Assembly: GCA_965206355.1 (NCBI GenBank)
Contig: OZ242212.1
Coordinates: 1 to 64,000, forward strand
DNA: 64,000 bases
Direction of reading: 5' to 3'
Origin: Spongiihabitans sp965206355
GTDB taxonomy: Bacteria; Pseudomonadota; Gammaproteobacteria; Arenicellales; Poriferihabitantaceae
Shown one piece after another: positions 10,316-20,917 of this stretch; positions within the stretch are counted from its first letter, which is position 1, and each line of letters opens with the position of its first letter. A model generated the notes under the pieces. That model was not told where the DNA came from and did no database searches. It worked only from the letters and a program-made list of their open reading frames with translations. A program made the translations under genes and the position numbers.

Positions 10316-10875
10316 CCTGTTAGGGGAGTGAAATAGAACCTGAAACCGTGTGTGTACAAGCAGTGGGAGTCTGTCTTTTAGATGGACGACTGCGTACCTT
10401 TTGTATAATGGGTCAGCGACTTAATTTTAGTAGCGAGGTTAACCGTATAGGGGAGCCGTAGAGAAATCGAGTCTTAATAGGGCGTTTAGTTGCTGGGATT
10501 AGACCCGAAACCGGGCGATCTAGCCATGGCCAGGTTGAAGGTCGGGTAATACCGACTGGAGGACCGAACCAACTTATGTTGAAAAATGAGTGGATGAGCT
10601 GTGGTTAGGAGTGAAAGGCTAAACAAGCCCGGAGATAGCTGGTTCTCCCCGAAAACTATTTAGGTAGTGCCTCGTGTTTCACTTCTGGGGGTAGAGCACT
10701 GTCATGGCTAGGGCCGCATCTCGCGGTACCAACCCATAGCAAACTCCGAATACCAGAAAGTGCAATCACGGGAGACAGACGGCGGGAGCTAAGTTTCGTC
10801 GTCGAGAGGGAAACAGCCCAGATCGCCAGTTAAGGTCCCTAAACACATCTCAGTGGGAAACGATGTGGAAAGGCT

Positions 10876-10913
<38 letters not shown>

Positions 10914-11657
10914 TAAAGATAGCGTAATAGCTCACTGGTCGAGTCGGTCCGCGCGGAAGATATACCGGGGCTCAAGGTGTGTACCGAAACTGCGAATGCT
11001 ATCCATTCTTCGGATTGTGTGGCATGGTAGGGGAGCGTTCTGTAAGTCTGCGAAGGTGAGCCGTGAGGTTTGCTGGAGATATCAGAAGTGAGAATGCTGA
11101 CATAAGTAGCGATAATGCGGGTGAAAAGCCCGCACGCCGAAAACCCAAGGTTTCCTGCGCAACGTTCATCGGCGCAGGGTGAGTCGGCCCCTAAGGCGAG
11201 GCAGAAATGCGTAGTCGATGGGAATCAGGTTAATATTCCTGAACCGAGTATAACTGCGATGGGGTGACGGAGAAGGCTAGGTTAGCCGGCTGTTGGATAT
11301 GCCGGTTTAAGCGTGTAGGTTTGGACTTCAGGAAAATCCGGGTCCTTTACAATCGAGACGTGATGACGAATTCTTTTTTAAGAATGAAGTAATTGATGCC
11401 ATGCTTCCAAGAAAAACCTCTAAGCTTCAGGTTATACGCGACCGTACCCCAAACCGACACAGGTGGGTGGGGTGAGAATCCTAAGGCGCTTGAGAGAACT
11501 CTGGTGAAGGAACTCGGCAAAATAACACCGTAACTTCGGGAGAAGGTGTGCCTCGGTAGGTGATCAGACTTGCTCTGTGAGCCGAAGGAGGTTGCAATAA
11601 AGAGGTGGCTGCGACTGTTTACTAAAAACATAGCACTCTGCAAACACGCAAGTGGAC

Positions 11658-11692
<35 letters not shown>

Positions 11693-11729
11693 TAAGTGAT
11701 GGGGTTAGTCTTCGGACGAAGCTCTTGAT

Positions 11730-12564
<835 letters not shown>

Positions 12565-12578
12565 AACGGTCCTAAGGT

Positions 12579-12873
12579 GAATACGTTGCCTTAGTAAAAT
12601 TTGGCTATATGCTGGAACATCCGATGTGTCCGCAGGTACTCATACAAGCAGTAACTATCTGTTTGTAAAGTAATAATCCTAGCGGTGCGGACAATCAGCA
12701 GGAAAGACTGAATAATAGATTCAGAATCCTCAGAGACTACATGCCAAACATCAATTTCGGTTGATGAAGATATAGTCCGAACTGTATGGCGACATGCAGA
12801 GCGATAGTGAAAGCTATTGCCGCCTTACAAGAGTAAGGTCTGTCGTTTGCTCAAACGACAAAGTAACAGCATG
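12579..12873 (+). ncRNA. Group I intron at 23S position 1931, without a protein gene
   Basis: This 295-nt intron starts after the exon U equivalent to E. coli U1931 and ends with G at 12873. P1 pairs exon CTAAGGT (12572-12578) with GCCTTAG (12588-12594), with the U-G pair at the junction. Core segments closely match the upstream intron: GCTGGAACATCC, GCGGACAATCAGCAGGAAAG, CCTCAGAGACTACATG (GACTA 12735-12739) and GATATAGTCC (TAGTC 12773-12777). The P6 loop is short and carries no gene. The shared core shows that both introns belong to one subgroup and probably share ancestry. Confidence 0.9.
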
Positions 12874-12920
<47 letters not shown>

Positions 12921-13182
12921 CGATGGCCACACTGTCTCCACCAGGGACTCAGCGAAATTGAACTTGCTGTGAAGATGCAGTGTACCCGCGGCTAGACGGA
13001 AAGACCCCGTGAACCTTTACTACAGCTTTACACTGGACTTTGAATAAGTATGTGCAGGATAGGTGGAAGGCTTTGAAGCGGAGACGCCAGTCTCTGTGGA
13101 GCCACCCTTGAGATACCACCCTTGCTTATTCGGTGCCCTAACCGAGACTCGTTATCCGGGTCCGGGACCGTGTATGGTGGGT

Positions 13183-13225
<43 letters not shown>

Positions 13226-13326
13226 GCGAAGGTACTCTAAGTACGGTCGGAAATCGTACGGTTAGTGTAAAGGCACAAGAGTGCTTGACTGCGAGACAGA
13301 CACGTCGAGCAGGAACGAAAGTTGGT

Positions 13327-13402
<76 letters not shown>

Positions 13403-13431
13403 ACCGCCCAAGAGTTCACATCGACGGCGGT

Positions 13432-13471
<40 letters not shown>

Positions 13472-13476
13472 TAGCC

Positions 13477-13509
<33 letters not shown>

Positions 13510-13675
13510 TGGTACGCGAGCTGGGTTTAGAACGTCGTGAGACAGTTTGGTCCCTATCTGCCGTGGGCGCCGGAGACTTGAGAGGAGCTGCTTCTAGTAC
13601 GAGAGGACCGAAGTGGACGTACCTCTGGTGTTCCAGTTATCATGCCAATGGTATTGCTGGGTAGCTATGTACGGA

Positions 13676-13711
<36 letters not shown>

Positions 13712-14050
13712 CCCTCAAGATAAGGTCTCCCTTCTGACCACTCTCGGGTGGTCAGACTAAAGGGTCGTTGAAGACGACAACGTTGATAGGCTGGGTGTGG
13801 AAGTGCAGTAATGTATGAAGCTAACCAGTACTAATTGCCCGTGAGGCTTGATCATATAACACCCAAGAGGCCTGACCTCGATGAGTTGTATTGCAAACAA
13901 GCAATTTATAGAAATATGCGCCAATGACTACCCTATTGTATTAACTGTTTGATGACGGTTGATACGCAAAACATATAAAGCAGTTCCCTGAGTGTTTGTG
14001 ACCAAAAACAATGGTTACAGGCTGTTGTGGTTCTGTTTTATTGACCAGTT

Positions 14051-14169
14051 TGTCTGGTGGCAATAGCGAGCAGGAACCACCTGATCCCATCTCGAACTCA
14101 GAAGTGAAAATGCTTAGCGCCGATGATAGTGTGGGGCCTCCCCATGTGAAAGTAGGACACTGCCAGGCA
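14051..14169 (+). rRNA. rrf: 5S ribosomal RNA
   Basis: About 119 nt match the gammaproteobacterial 5S pattern: TGTCTGGTGGCAATAGCG at the 5' end, CCCATCTCGAACTCAGAAGTGAAA in two parts in the middle, and CTGCCAGGCA pairing back with the 5' end. It follows 23S by about 195 bp and precedes a strong terminator. Confidence 0.93.
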
Positions 14170-14182
14170 ATTACACAGGAAA

Positions 14183-14209
14183 CCCGACCATAATGGTCGG
14201 GTTTTTTTT
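14183..14209 (+). terminator. Rho-independent terminator of the rRNA operon
   Basis: CCCGACCA (14183-14190), a 3-nt loop (TAA) and TGGTCGGG (14194-14201) are followed by eight T. It is a textbook intrinsic terminator 14 bp after the 5S gene. Confidence 0.93.
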
Positions 14210-14702
14210 GGTTTCAATAATATCTCAATCATGTTTCAACAATGGGGAGGGGCAGCAGACCTTAAGTGTCGCGCAGAATAGTAAATGACGTTGGCTGCTC
14301 AACAGGAGACTCTACTACAAACTGTGTAACTGTTTATCATTAACTCCCAGACACGGGAGGATGGACAGACTATGAACAAGCAATCGCCCAAGTTGAAAAA
14401 TAGTTGTAAGTCATCATTTCTACGAAAAGATAATTGGTAGCGCATACCCACAAGTCTGACGCGGATTAATTCGGAAGGTGTTCCTCCCCAAATAATTTCC
14501 TCGTTCTACATCAATAGTGAGCTATTTATAAAATGGGCATCTTTGTCATTATGACGGTGGGGTGGTTGAAAACTTCGGATATGATTGAAAAGAACGCCTC
14601 CTGATTATGAGCGTCCAAGCCGACTGTCAGTTCATACGGAAGTGAAAATAACGCAGGAGCCGTTATTTGCCCGTACCTCCTTGTACATAACCCATTATCG
14701 GT
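14210..14702. other. Gene-free stretch after the rRNA operon
   Basis: Nearly 500 bp with no reading frame beyond about 20 codons that looks real, no tRNA and no transposon end that I can recognise. It separates the plus-strand rRNA operon from the minus-strand signalling genes, so both sides end transcription here. No hairpin terminator for the minus-strand phosphatase gene is obvious. Confidence 0.5.
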
Positions 14703-16385
14703 TTATTTTTCTGGTTGCATAAGAAATCGCAAGCACAGCATCGTAACATCATCAAAAGGTTCGGCACCATCTTCAAATAAGGTGACATCTTTGTGAAGAT
14801 CCGTCAAAAAACTGGACGAGGAATTTAGCGGATGATCGACCATAAACTGTCTCAGCCTGTCCTCCGAATACATCGCATCTTGTTTGTTGTGCGCCTCGGT
14901 AACACCATCAGTATAGGCGAGCAGGGTATCACCGGGTTTGATATCCATGCTTGATTCCGTATAGGCATGCCCATCCACTACGGCAACGACCGGACCGTGA
15001 ACCGTTGAGATTTGCCTGACTTTTCCCGTTTTATCTTTGATCAGAATGGGGTTGTGCCCAGCATTGGTGAAAACCATTCGACCGGTTTTGACATTCAAAA
15101 TACCTATAAAAATGGTAACAAACATACAGTTTGAATTCTCTGCTGCCATCGCCCCATTAACATGGCTAATTATGGTTGCGGTCGATAAATAATCCTGTGC
15201 TTTCGCCTTCAAAAGCGAGCGACAGACTGCCATCATCAGTGCCGCAGGCACGCCTTTACCAGAGACATCCCCCACGGCTAAACACAAATGTTCTCTATCA
15301 ATAAAATAGAAGTCGTAGAAATCACCACCCACTTCTCTGGCTGGAATTAACTTTGCAAAAATGTCAAATTCAGAATGATCAGGGTAAGCAGGAAAAGTTA
15401 AAGGCACCATGCTCATTTGTATATCTTTAGCCACGTTCAATTCACCTTCCATGCGTAACTTAGCAGCAGTAACATATTTCAGCACTTCGGCTAATTCGGA
15501 TACCATTTTATCAAAAACAATGCCTAAAATTCCCAGCTCGTCATCACCTTGAATTTTGCTACGTACATTGAGGTCACCCTTGGTGATTTTGACAGCCGTT
15601 TTGGCAAGTGTGCTAGTCCTTAAAAGCACTCTTGTGTAAACAATCCAGGACAGTATAAGCAAAATAGAAGCCAAACTACCCGTCGCAATAAAGACCGCGA
15701 CCAAAATCGTTTGTGCATGAGTTTGCACCGCCTCAAGCTCAAGCGCAGTTCTGGACTCCACCTGCTTCTGGAATTCTGCGATCGGCTGCATAATGGAAGC
15801 CTTTGCCTGAAAATATGCATTGCCATAAAGGAGCTTTACGGCAAGTGCCTGATTGGCAACAGCGGTGCGCGTGTAGTCATTGGTGGTGTCATCCCAATAT
15901 TTTCCTTGCAAAGCATAAAACGCACGATTCTCAATTTTTGCCAGATTATCGGAACGTATCTTGGCTTCTTCTAGTAGCATAAACTCCGCTTTGGAAAAAC
16001 GCAGTTGCGTCATTCTTTCTTGCAGTGAGTGCCCTTTACCCTCCCTCGCTTCGGTGTGCTGATTTTTTTTCGCGATAATAAAATCCCAATAAATGCCCTG
16101 ATAACCTGCTGGTCGGGGGATATGACCATCTCTAATCGCCAATATCTGGCGAAAATATTCTTTAAATTTTTTATCGCCTGTTTGTACAAATAGGCGGGCA
16201 AAATTGGTTAAATCATCGGAAGACTGACGCAGCTCGTCCGCCAGCAATGTAGATTCAAATCGGCGGTTCTGGGTTTCTGCAACATCATCTAGGGTTGCTC
16301 TCAGTTTGCTAACAAGGCTGACCGCAACTGCCGATATAATAAGGGCGATTATGAGAAAGACGGGTAATAGATACTTGAGCTTCAT
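14703..16385 (-). CDS. Membrane HAMP-SpoIIE (PP2C-type) serine phosphatase, RsbU-like
   Basis: The 560-residue protein has a membrane segment at about 4-27, an extracytoplasmic sensor region of about 200 residues, a second membrane segment near 230-250, a HAMP linker, and a SpoIIE-type PP2C phosphatase domain from about 340. Metal-binding motifs are REVGGDFYDF, VGDVSGKGVPAALMMA and LAYTDGVTEA. Such enzymes dephosphorylate a STAS anti-anti-sigma protein in response to a signal sensed outside or at the membrane. It is 72 bp downstream of the STAS gene, which is the likely substrate. The sensor region is not recognisable to me. Confidence 0.85.
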   Translation of the reverse strand: MKLKYLLPVFLIIALIISAVAVSLVSKLRATLDDVAETQNRRFESTLLADELRQSSDDLTNFARLFVQTGDKKFKEYFRQILAIRDGHIPRPAGYQGIYWDFIIAKKNQHTEAREGKGHSLQERMTQLRFSKAEFMLLEEAKIRSDNLAKIENRAFYALQGKYWDDTTNDYTRTAVANQALAVKLLYGNAYFQAKASIMQPIAEFQKQVESRTALELEAVQTHAQTILVAVFIATGSLASILLILSWIVYTRVLLRTSTLAKTAVKITKGDLNVRSKIQGDDELGILGIVFDKMVSELAEVLKYVTAAKLRMEGELNVAKDIQMSMVPLTFPAYPDHSEFDIFAKLIPAREVGGDFYDFYFIDREHLCLAVGDVSGKGVPAALMMAVCRSLLKAKAQDYLSTATIISHVNGAMAAENSNCMFVTIFIGILNVKTGRMVFTNAGHNPILIKDKTGKVRQISTVHGPVVAVVDGHAYTESSMDIKPGDTLLAYTDGVTEAHNKQDAMYSEDRLRQFMVDHPLNSSSSFLTDLHKDVTLFEDGAEPFDDVTMLCLRFLMQPEK

Positions 16386-16457
16386 TCGAAAGTACCTGCT
16401 CTTACTTCAGGTAGCCGCCAACATTGACAACTTCAGTTGGAAACAATCAAAAGCAAT

Positions 16458-16805
16458 TTATTTTAGAGACTCAATAGCCTGTTCAACATTCTCACAAGAA
16501 GGGAGCAGTTCAGTCAATCCGCTAATATCCAATATTCGTTGAACATTTTTATCGACAGAGCAGAGCAAAACACGCCCATTTTTGGCTTTGATTTTCTTGG
16601 CAACAAATAACAAAATACGCAATCCCGAACTTGAAATGTAGCTTAGTTTAGACAGTTCAAAAACAATTTTTATAGACGAGCTTTCTAAAATATCATGCAC
16701 TCTCTCGTTCACCGCATTAGTCATTGACGCATCAAAATGTCCTTCTATGGAAAAGACAGTAACATCATCAATTTCTTCTATTTTGATTCCAATATTTGCG
16801 TTCAT
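16458..16805 (-). CDS. STAS-domain anti-anti-sigma factor
   Basis: The 115-residue single-domain protein has the SpoIIAA/RsbV fold pattern: VFSIEGHFDAS near residue 17, and KIVFELSKLSYISSSGLRILL near 46-66 with the phosphorylatable serine cluster at 58-60. In partner switching, its unphosphorylated form binds and occupies the anti-sigma kinase. A kinase-like gene (18089-18538) and a phosphatase gene (14703-16385) are on the same strand. The target sigma factor or other output is not encoded here. Confidence 0.85.
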   Translation of the reverse strand: MNANIGIKIEEIDDVTVFSIEGHFDASMTNAVNERVHDILESSSIKIVFELSKLSYISSSGLRILLFVAKKIKAKNGRVLLCSVDKNVQRILDISGLTELLPSCENVEQAIESLK

Positions 16806-16905
16806 TAGTTTTACCTCTTAAATTTAGCTCCTGAAATTTTAATCTTAAATTATGCCTGACGAATTAGATGCGGGTTATCTTGGCACATATTCCCTGTCCA
16901 TTCTG

Positions 16906-17964
16906 CTATCCCAGACAAACCGTTTCTACCAAACGGGATGAAATTCTGTACGGATCGGCATTCGCCCCTGGGCGACGATCTTCAAAGTAGCCATAACCTT
17001 TTTCAGATGTTTGCAGTGGGATGCGTATTGAAGCCCCACGATCAGAAACCCCCGACTTGAACTGCCCGATATGACAAGTTTCGTGCAGTCCAGTCAGGCG
17101 TGATTCTAAATCAGCACCATAATCACGGATATGTTTGTTATGATTTTCACGAAGATTGTTCACCGCTTTATGAATAGCCTCTATGCCATCAGCCTTATTA
17201 CGAGTCGCTTTTGTCGAGAAATTGGTGTGCATGCCCGCACCATTCCAATCGCCTGGCATCGGTTTGTTATCAAAAGAGACAATGACATCATAATTCTCTG
17301 CCACCCGTCTCAACAGGTAGCGAGCAATCCACATTTGATCCGACATCGTAAGCGGATCACATTGTTCATTTTCCACGCCCCGATAACCGACTTGAAATTC
17401 CCATTGTGCGGGCATAACTTCTGCGTTAATACCGTAAAATGCCAGATTTGCCTGTCGGCATAACTCCATGTGCTCTTCAACAATATCGCGTCCAAAGACA
17501 CGTCCTGAACCGACCCCGCAATAAAAAGGACCCTGAGACTCAGGAAAACCACCACGGTCCGGCCAACCCAAAGGCCGGGTATAATCAAAAAAGGTGTATT
17601 CCTGTTCGAAGCCAATCCACGGATCGGCAGCTTCAGTCTGACGCATAAGCTGACGCAGTTCATCACGTGCATTTGTCGTATGCGGAGTATGATCGGAGTT
17701 ATTTACCTCACACATGACCAGATAATGATTGCCTGGCGTGGTCCGCATCGGGTTTTTACAGTAGTAAACAGGCGCGAGTACACAGTCTGAATGCGAACCG
17801 TGCGCCTGCCAGGTAGACGAACCATCAAAACCCCATTCGGGAAAATCGTCAATGCCATTGATTTTAGCCGTGGTCAGAATGCGTGTCTTGGCGCGCAACT
17901 CATTGGTCGGAGTAGCCCCATCTAACCATAGATAATCCGCCGTTGCTAAAAGTTCGTTATTCAT
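16906..17964 (-). CDS. glnII: Glutamine synthetase type II (eukaryote-like)
   Basis: The roughly 352-residue length matches GSII rather than the roughly 470-residue GSI. Motifs include EWGFDGSSTWQA, FGFEQEYT-like WIGFEQEYTFFD, NAEVMPAQWEFQVG, PMPGDWNGAGMHTNFST and GLHETCHIGQF. It makes glutamine from glutamate, ammonia and ATP in the cytosol. An AAGGAG site precedes two adjacent ATGs (17967 and 17964); the second has the better 7-nt spacing. GSII lacks the adenylylation control site of GSI. It lies between the anti-sigma kinase gene and the STAS gene on the same strand, an unexpected place for a nitrogen-assimilation gene. No PII gene is nearby. Confidence 0.9.
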   Translation of the reverse strand: MNNELLATADYLWLDGATPTNELRAKTRILTTAKINGIDDFPEWGFDGSSTWQAHGSHSDCVLAPVYYCKNPMRTTPGNHYLVMCEVNNSDHTPHTTNARDELRQLMRQTEAADPWIGFEQEYTFFDYTRPLGWPDRGGFPESQGPFYCGVGSGRVFGRDIVEEHMELCRQANLAFYGINAEVMPAQWEFQVGYRGVENEQCDPLTMSDQMWIARYLLRRVAENYDVIVSFDNKPMPGDWNGAGMHTNFSTKATRNKADGIEAIHKAVNNLRENHNKHIRDYGADLESRLTGLHETCHIGQFKSGVSDRGASIRIPLQTSEKGYGYFEDRRPGANADPYRISSRLVETVCLG

Positions 17965-18088
17965 CATAAAGCTCCTTAACATTTTTAGGTGTTGTTAACA
18001 GTTGCTATTCTTTCAATAGTCATAGCCAGACATTTCAAGTTGGTTAAGACTAAAACAGATCAGAAAGTTTGTGTTCACTCATATTTAT

Positions 18089-18538
18089 CTAATTGATGCC
18101 CCTTTTGGAGACAATAATTTTATTGCCGTTTTCAATCGGGCAGTATTCCAGACTATCTGATAAATTTTTAATCAGATGGATACCAAGACCACCGACCTTT
18201 CTATCTTCTAATCCGGTGCTTAAATCGGGAGCGCAATCGGCACTGTAAAGATTAAAATAATCCGCATTGTCGGTAATTTCCACAAAGAACTGATTGGTTT
18301 TTTCGTAGATATCAATCACAACTTCGGGGGTTTCCTTCGATTCTTTATAGCCGTGCTTGAAAATGTTAGTAATCACTTCATCCACACATATTTTCAAATC
18401 AAAAAACACCGTTTGATCCATAACAACCGATTCTTGATAATCATCAAAAGCACCCATGAAAGCGGTAATATCTTCCAGCCCTTTCAAGGTAAAAGAAAAG
18501 GCGTCAGCATGCGAATTTTTCTGTTCTTGGTTATACAT
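18089..18538 (-). CDS. Anti-sigma-type histidine-kinase-fold serine kinase (RsbW-like)
   Basis: The 149-residue protein is a stand-alone GHKL ATPase domain. The N box reads VDEVITNIFKHGY (about 52-64), the G1 box EITDNADYF, and the G2 box GGLGIHLIKNLSD (about 116-128). Such proteins bind and inhibit a sigma factor or other partner and phosphorylate the STAS antagonist. It is the first gene of the minus-strand set that includes glnII, the STAS protein and the SpoIIE phosphatase, with gaps of about 125, 100 and 72 bp. Confidence 0.85.
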   Translation of the reverse strand: MYNQEQKNSHADAFSFTLKGLEDITAFMGAFDDYQESVVMDQTVFFDLKICVDEVITNIFKHGYKESKETPEVVIDIYEKTNQFFVEITDNADYFNLYSADCAPDLSTGLEDRKVGGLGIHLIKNLSDSLEYCPIENGNKIIVSKRGIN

Positions 18539-18697
18539 TATTCTTGCTCTTTAATTGTGGTTCTTGATGACGACGTTCCCGGTCTTGACAGGATCGCGCA
18601 TTGTAACACAGCCGGCGACTAATAAAGCCACCATCGTCATCAAGTTCAGCCTTTCAGCCACGCCAGCGAAACTGAAGCGCCAATATAACCTAACACA

Positions 18698-20239
18698 TCA
18701 ACATCGCGATGATTGCCGTGCCATTTTTATGACTGACTCATAAAAAGTCGGCGTTAGCTGGTTGGACTGTAGTCGCCAGCGCCAGTTGTCCGCGGTCGTG
18801 GCTGGCGTATTCATTCGGGCATCACCTCCGAGACCGAGATAATCCTGCATCGGTGCAATCGCTAATCGAGCATCGCTTGCAAAGGCAAGTCTGATCATGT
18901 CAGTATGGATGGTATCCGCAGACCCTCCACAGAGTCGCAAAGCGTTTGCACGGGTGGCCACCGATTCCTCCATACTGCGCGTATCATCGTTATCACCTCG
19001 GAACCAACCGAGTGTTGTGTTGGTATCGTGAGTGCCGGTATAACAGACACACTGTGGCGGGATGTCGGCAAGCTGAAAATCAGGGTTCTCCACTTCAAAC
19101 TGTAAGACGCGCATGCCGGGGATGTGGTAGCGAAGTCGCAATGCCTCCACCTGCGCCGTGATCACACCCAAATCTTCTGCCACAACCGACAGATGACCCA
19201 GCGCATCACGCAACGCCTCGAAAAGCCTATCGCCGGGCCCCGCTTCCCAGACACCATATCGTGCGCTTTCAGCGCCGACAGGGATTGCCCAATACGCCTC
19301 GAATCCGCGAAAGTGATCAATTCGGATTATATCTGCCATCCTCGCAGCATGACGCAATCGCGCTATCCACCACTGATAACCATGCGCATCATGATAATCC
19401 CAGTCATACAGCGGATTACCCCATAGTTGTCCATCGGCACTAAAATAATCGGGCGGAACACCGGCGACCTGTGTCGGTTGAGCGTTATCGTCAAGTCGCA
19501 ATAATTGCGGGTGCGCCCAAGCATCGGCACTATCAAGTGCGATATAGATGGGCATATCCGCAAACAAGCAAATATTGTGCTGCCGCGCAATCGTACGCAA
19601 GCTACGCCATTGCTGGTCAAACAAAAACTGGAGAATTTTAACCTGCTCAATGTCTTTCGCCGAAGCAACCCGTATTCGGTTAATTGCTGCCACATCACGG
19701 CATCGGTAAGACGGCTGCCATTCCTGCCAAGGTCGCTCGCCGTGTTGGGTTTTCAACACCCGATACAGCGCATAATCATCAAGCCAGAGCTGATCATGAC
19801 AATGCCGAAATTCCTCATAACGCGATTTCAAGCGCACATCGGCTTTGTCACTAAAGCGCTCGGCAGCCATCGCAAGCAAGCTATTTTTTAGCGGAATAAG
19901 CCGCCCATAATCGACCCATGCAGTCGGCAACGATAGCAATGCCGCCACCGCATCGGCATCAATCAACCCCGCCCGTAACAAAGGTTCAATGCCAATCAAA
20001 TTCTCATTGCCGGCAAATGCCGACAGTGGTTGATAGGGGGAATCCCCATAAGCCGTCGGCCCGGTCGGCAGAAATTGCCAAACGCCAATCCCCATATTCA
20101 CCAGCACATCAACAAAGCGCACAGCACTGTCCGCAATATCGCCGATACCATAAGCCCCTGGCAATGATGAAAAATGTATGCCAACACCCGCCCGCCGCTC
20201 AGCTGGCAGAATGGTGTTATGTCTCTCTTTGGTTAGCAT
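18698..20239 (-). CDS. malQ: 4-alpha-glucanotransferase (amylomaltase)
   Basis: This GH77 enzyme opens with GVGIHFSSLPGAYGIGDIADSA and contains FLPTGPTAYGDSPYQP. Catalytic-region strings are IRIDHFRGFEAYWAIP (nucleophile Asp), VVAEDLGVI (acid/base Glu region) and YTGTHDTNTTLGWF. It transfers alpha-1,4-glucan segments in maltodextrin or glycogen metabolism. I prefer the ATG at 20239; ATGs at 20263 and 20311 are also in frame and would add residues without family similarity. No other glycogen genes are in the window, so it stands alone here. Confidence 0.88.
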   Translation of the reverse strand: MLTKERHNTILPAERRAGVGIHFSSLPGAYGIGDIADSAVRFVDVLVNMGIGVWQFLPTGPTAYGDSPYQPLSAFAGNENLIGIEPLLRAGLIDADAVAALLSLPTAWVDYGRLIPLKNSLLAMAAERFSDKADVRLKSRYEEFRHCHDQLWLDDYALYRVLKTQHGERPWQEWQPSYRCRDVAAINRIRVASAKDIEQVKILQFLFDQQWRSLRTIARQHNICLFADMPIYIALDSADAWAHPQLLRLDDNAQPTQVAGVPPDYFSADGQLWGNPLYDWDYHDAHGYQWWIARLRHAARMADIIRIDHFRGFEAYWAIPVGAESARYGVWEAGPGDRLFEALRDALGHLSVVAEDLGVITAQVEALRLRYHIPGMRVLQFEVENPDFQLADIPPQCVCYTGTHDTNTTLGWFRGDNDDTRSMEESVATRANALRLCGGSADTIHTDMIRLAFASDARLAIAPMQDYLGLGGDARMNTPATTADNWRWRLQSNQLTPTFYESVIKMARQSSRC

Positions 20240-20380
20240 AATAACCGTCTTACCCGATTGCATACCGTGGCTTTTTCTTGACGAAGCACAAAACCGATAT
20301 TTTATTGACAATTATGACTGCTTTCTGCCAGTGATAGTCATGATTATCGCTAAAATAATAATAGACAATATCATTCAGCA

Positions 20381-20569
20381 TCATCGCCAACGGTAATAGG
20401 TGGCTTTAGACCAATCTATGGCTATTAAGCAGGTCGCACTTGAACAGACTTCGGTCTTGAGCTGCTCATAGAGTTCCAGCTTCTTTAAACGCTTGATAGC
20501 CTCTGCGCTAGAGGTTTCGTTAATTGGCCAGCTTCGGTATGATTTGATACGCAGGTTTTTGATCTGCAT
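20381..20569 (-). pseudogene. Transposase N-terminal fragment
   Basis: The 62-residue product (LKKLELYEQLK, then SWSKATYYRWR-like IDWSKATYYRWR) looks like the helix-turn-helix start of an integrase-core transposase and stops right after the first DNA-binding region. The rest of the element is missing. AGGAG lies 10 bp upstream inside an inverted repeat (20571-20585 with 20600-20611), a leader hairpin that would hide the ribosome-binding site from read-through transcripts, as known for other insertion sequences. The family is not certain. Confidence 0.55.
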
Positions 20570-20917
20570 CGGGTAGTCTCCTGTATGGATTTAATAACTT
20601 ACAGGCTACCCGGTTTTTACACTTTAAGAAGTCTCACTTCTATCTGAGCCCAGACACAAAGTGTCCCCGCGAGCAAGCTTGTAGGTAGCAAACCGAACAG
20701 TACGACCAATCGTATCATACGGCAAGTTTTATAGTGGAGGGCTTGACAATGCGTGTTCATATTCATATCTCCAACATTACCTTGCGATTAGTGGTCAAAA
20801 CATCAACCGTCTGCTCACGCCCCACGCCTGGCAGTATAGCACTATCAACACTATCTACGTCAACCAGCATCCCGGGCATAACCAAATTGAACATGTTATG
20901 CGCGGAACAACACCTAT
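20570..20917. other. Stretch between the transposase fragment and the YeiH gene
   Basis: About 350 bp. The part next to the fragment (20571-20611) is the transposase leader hairpin. The rest has only short, unconvincing reading frames and no recognised gene. It may include worn ends of the same element. Confidence 0.45.
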
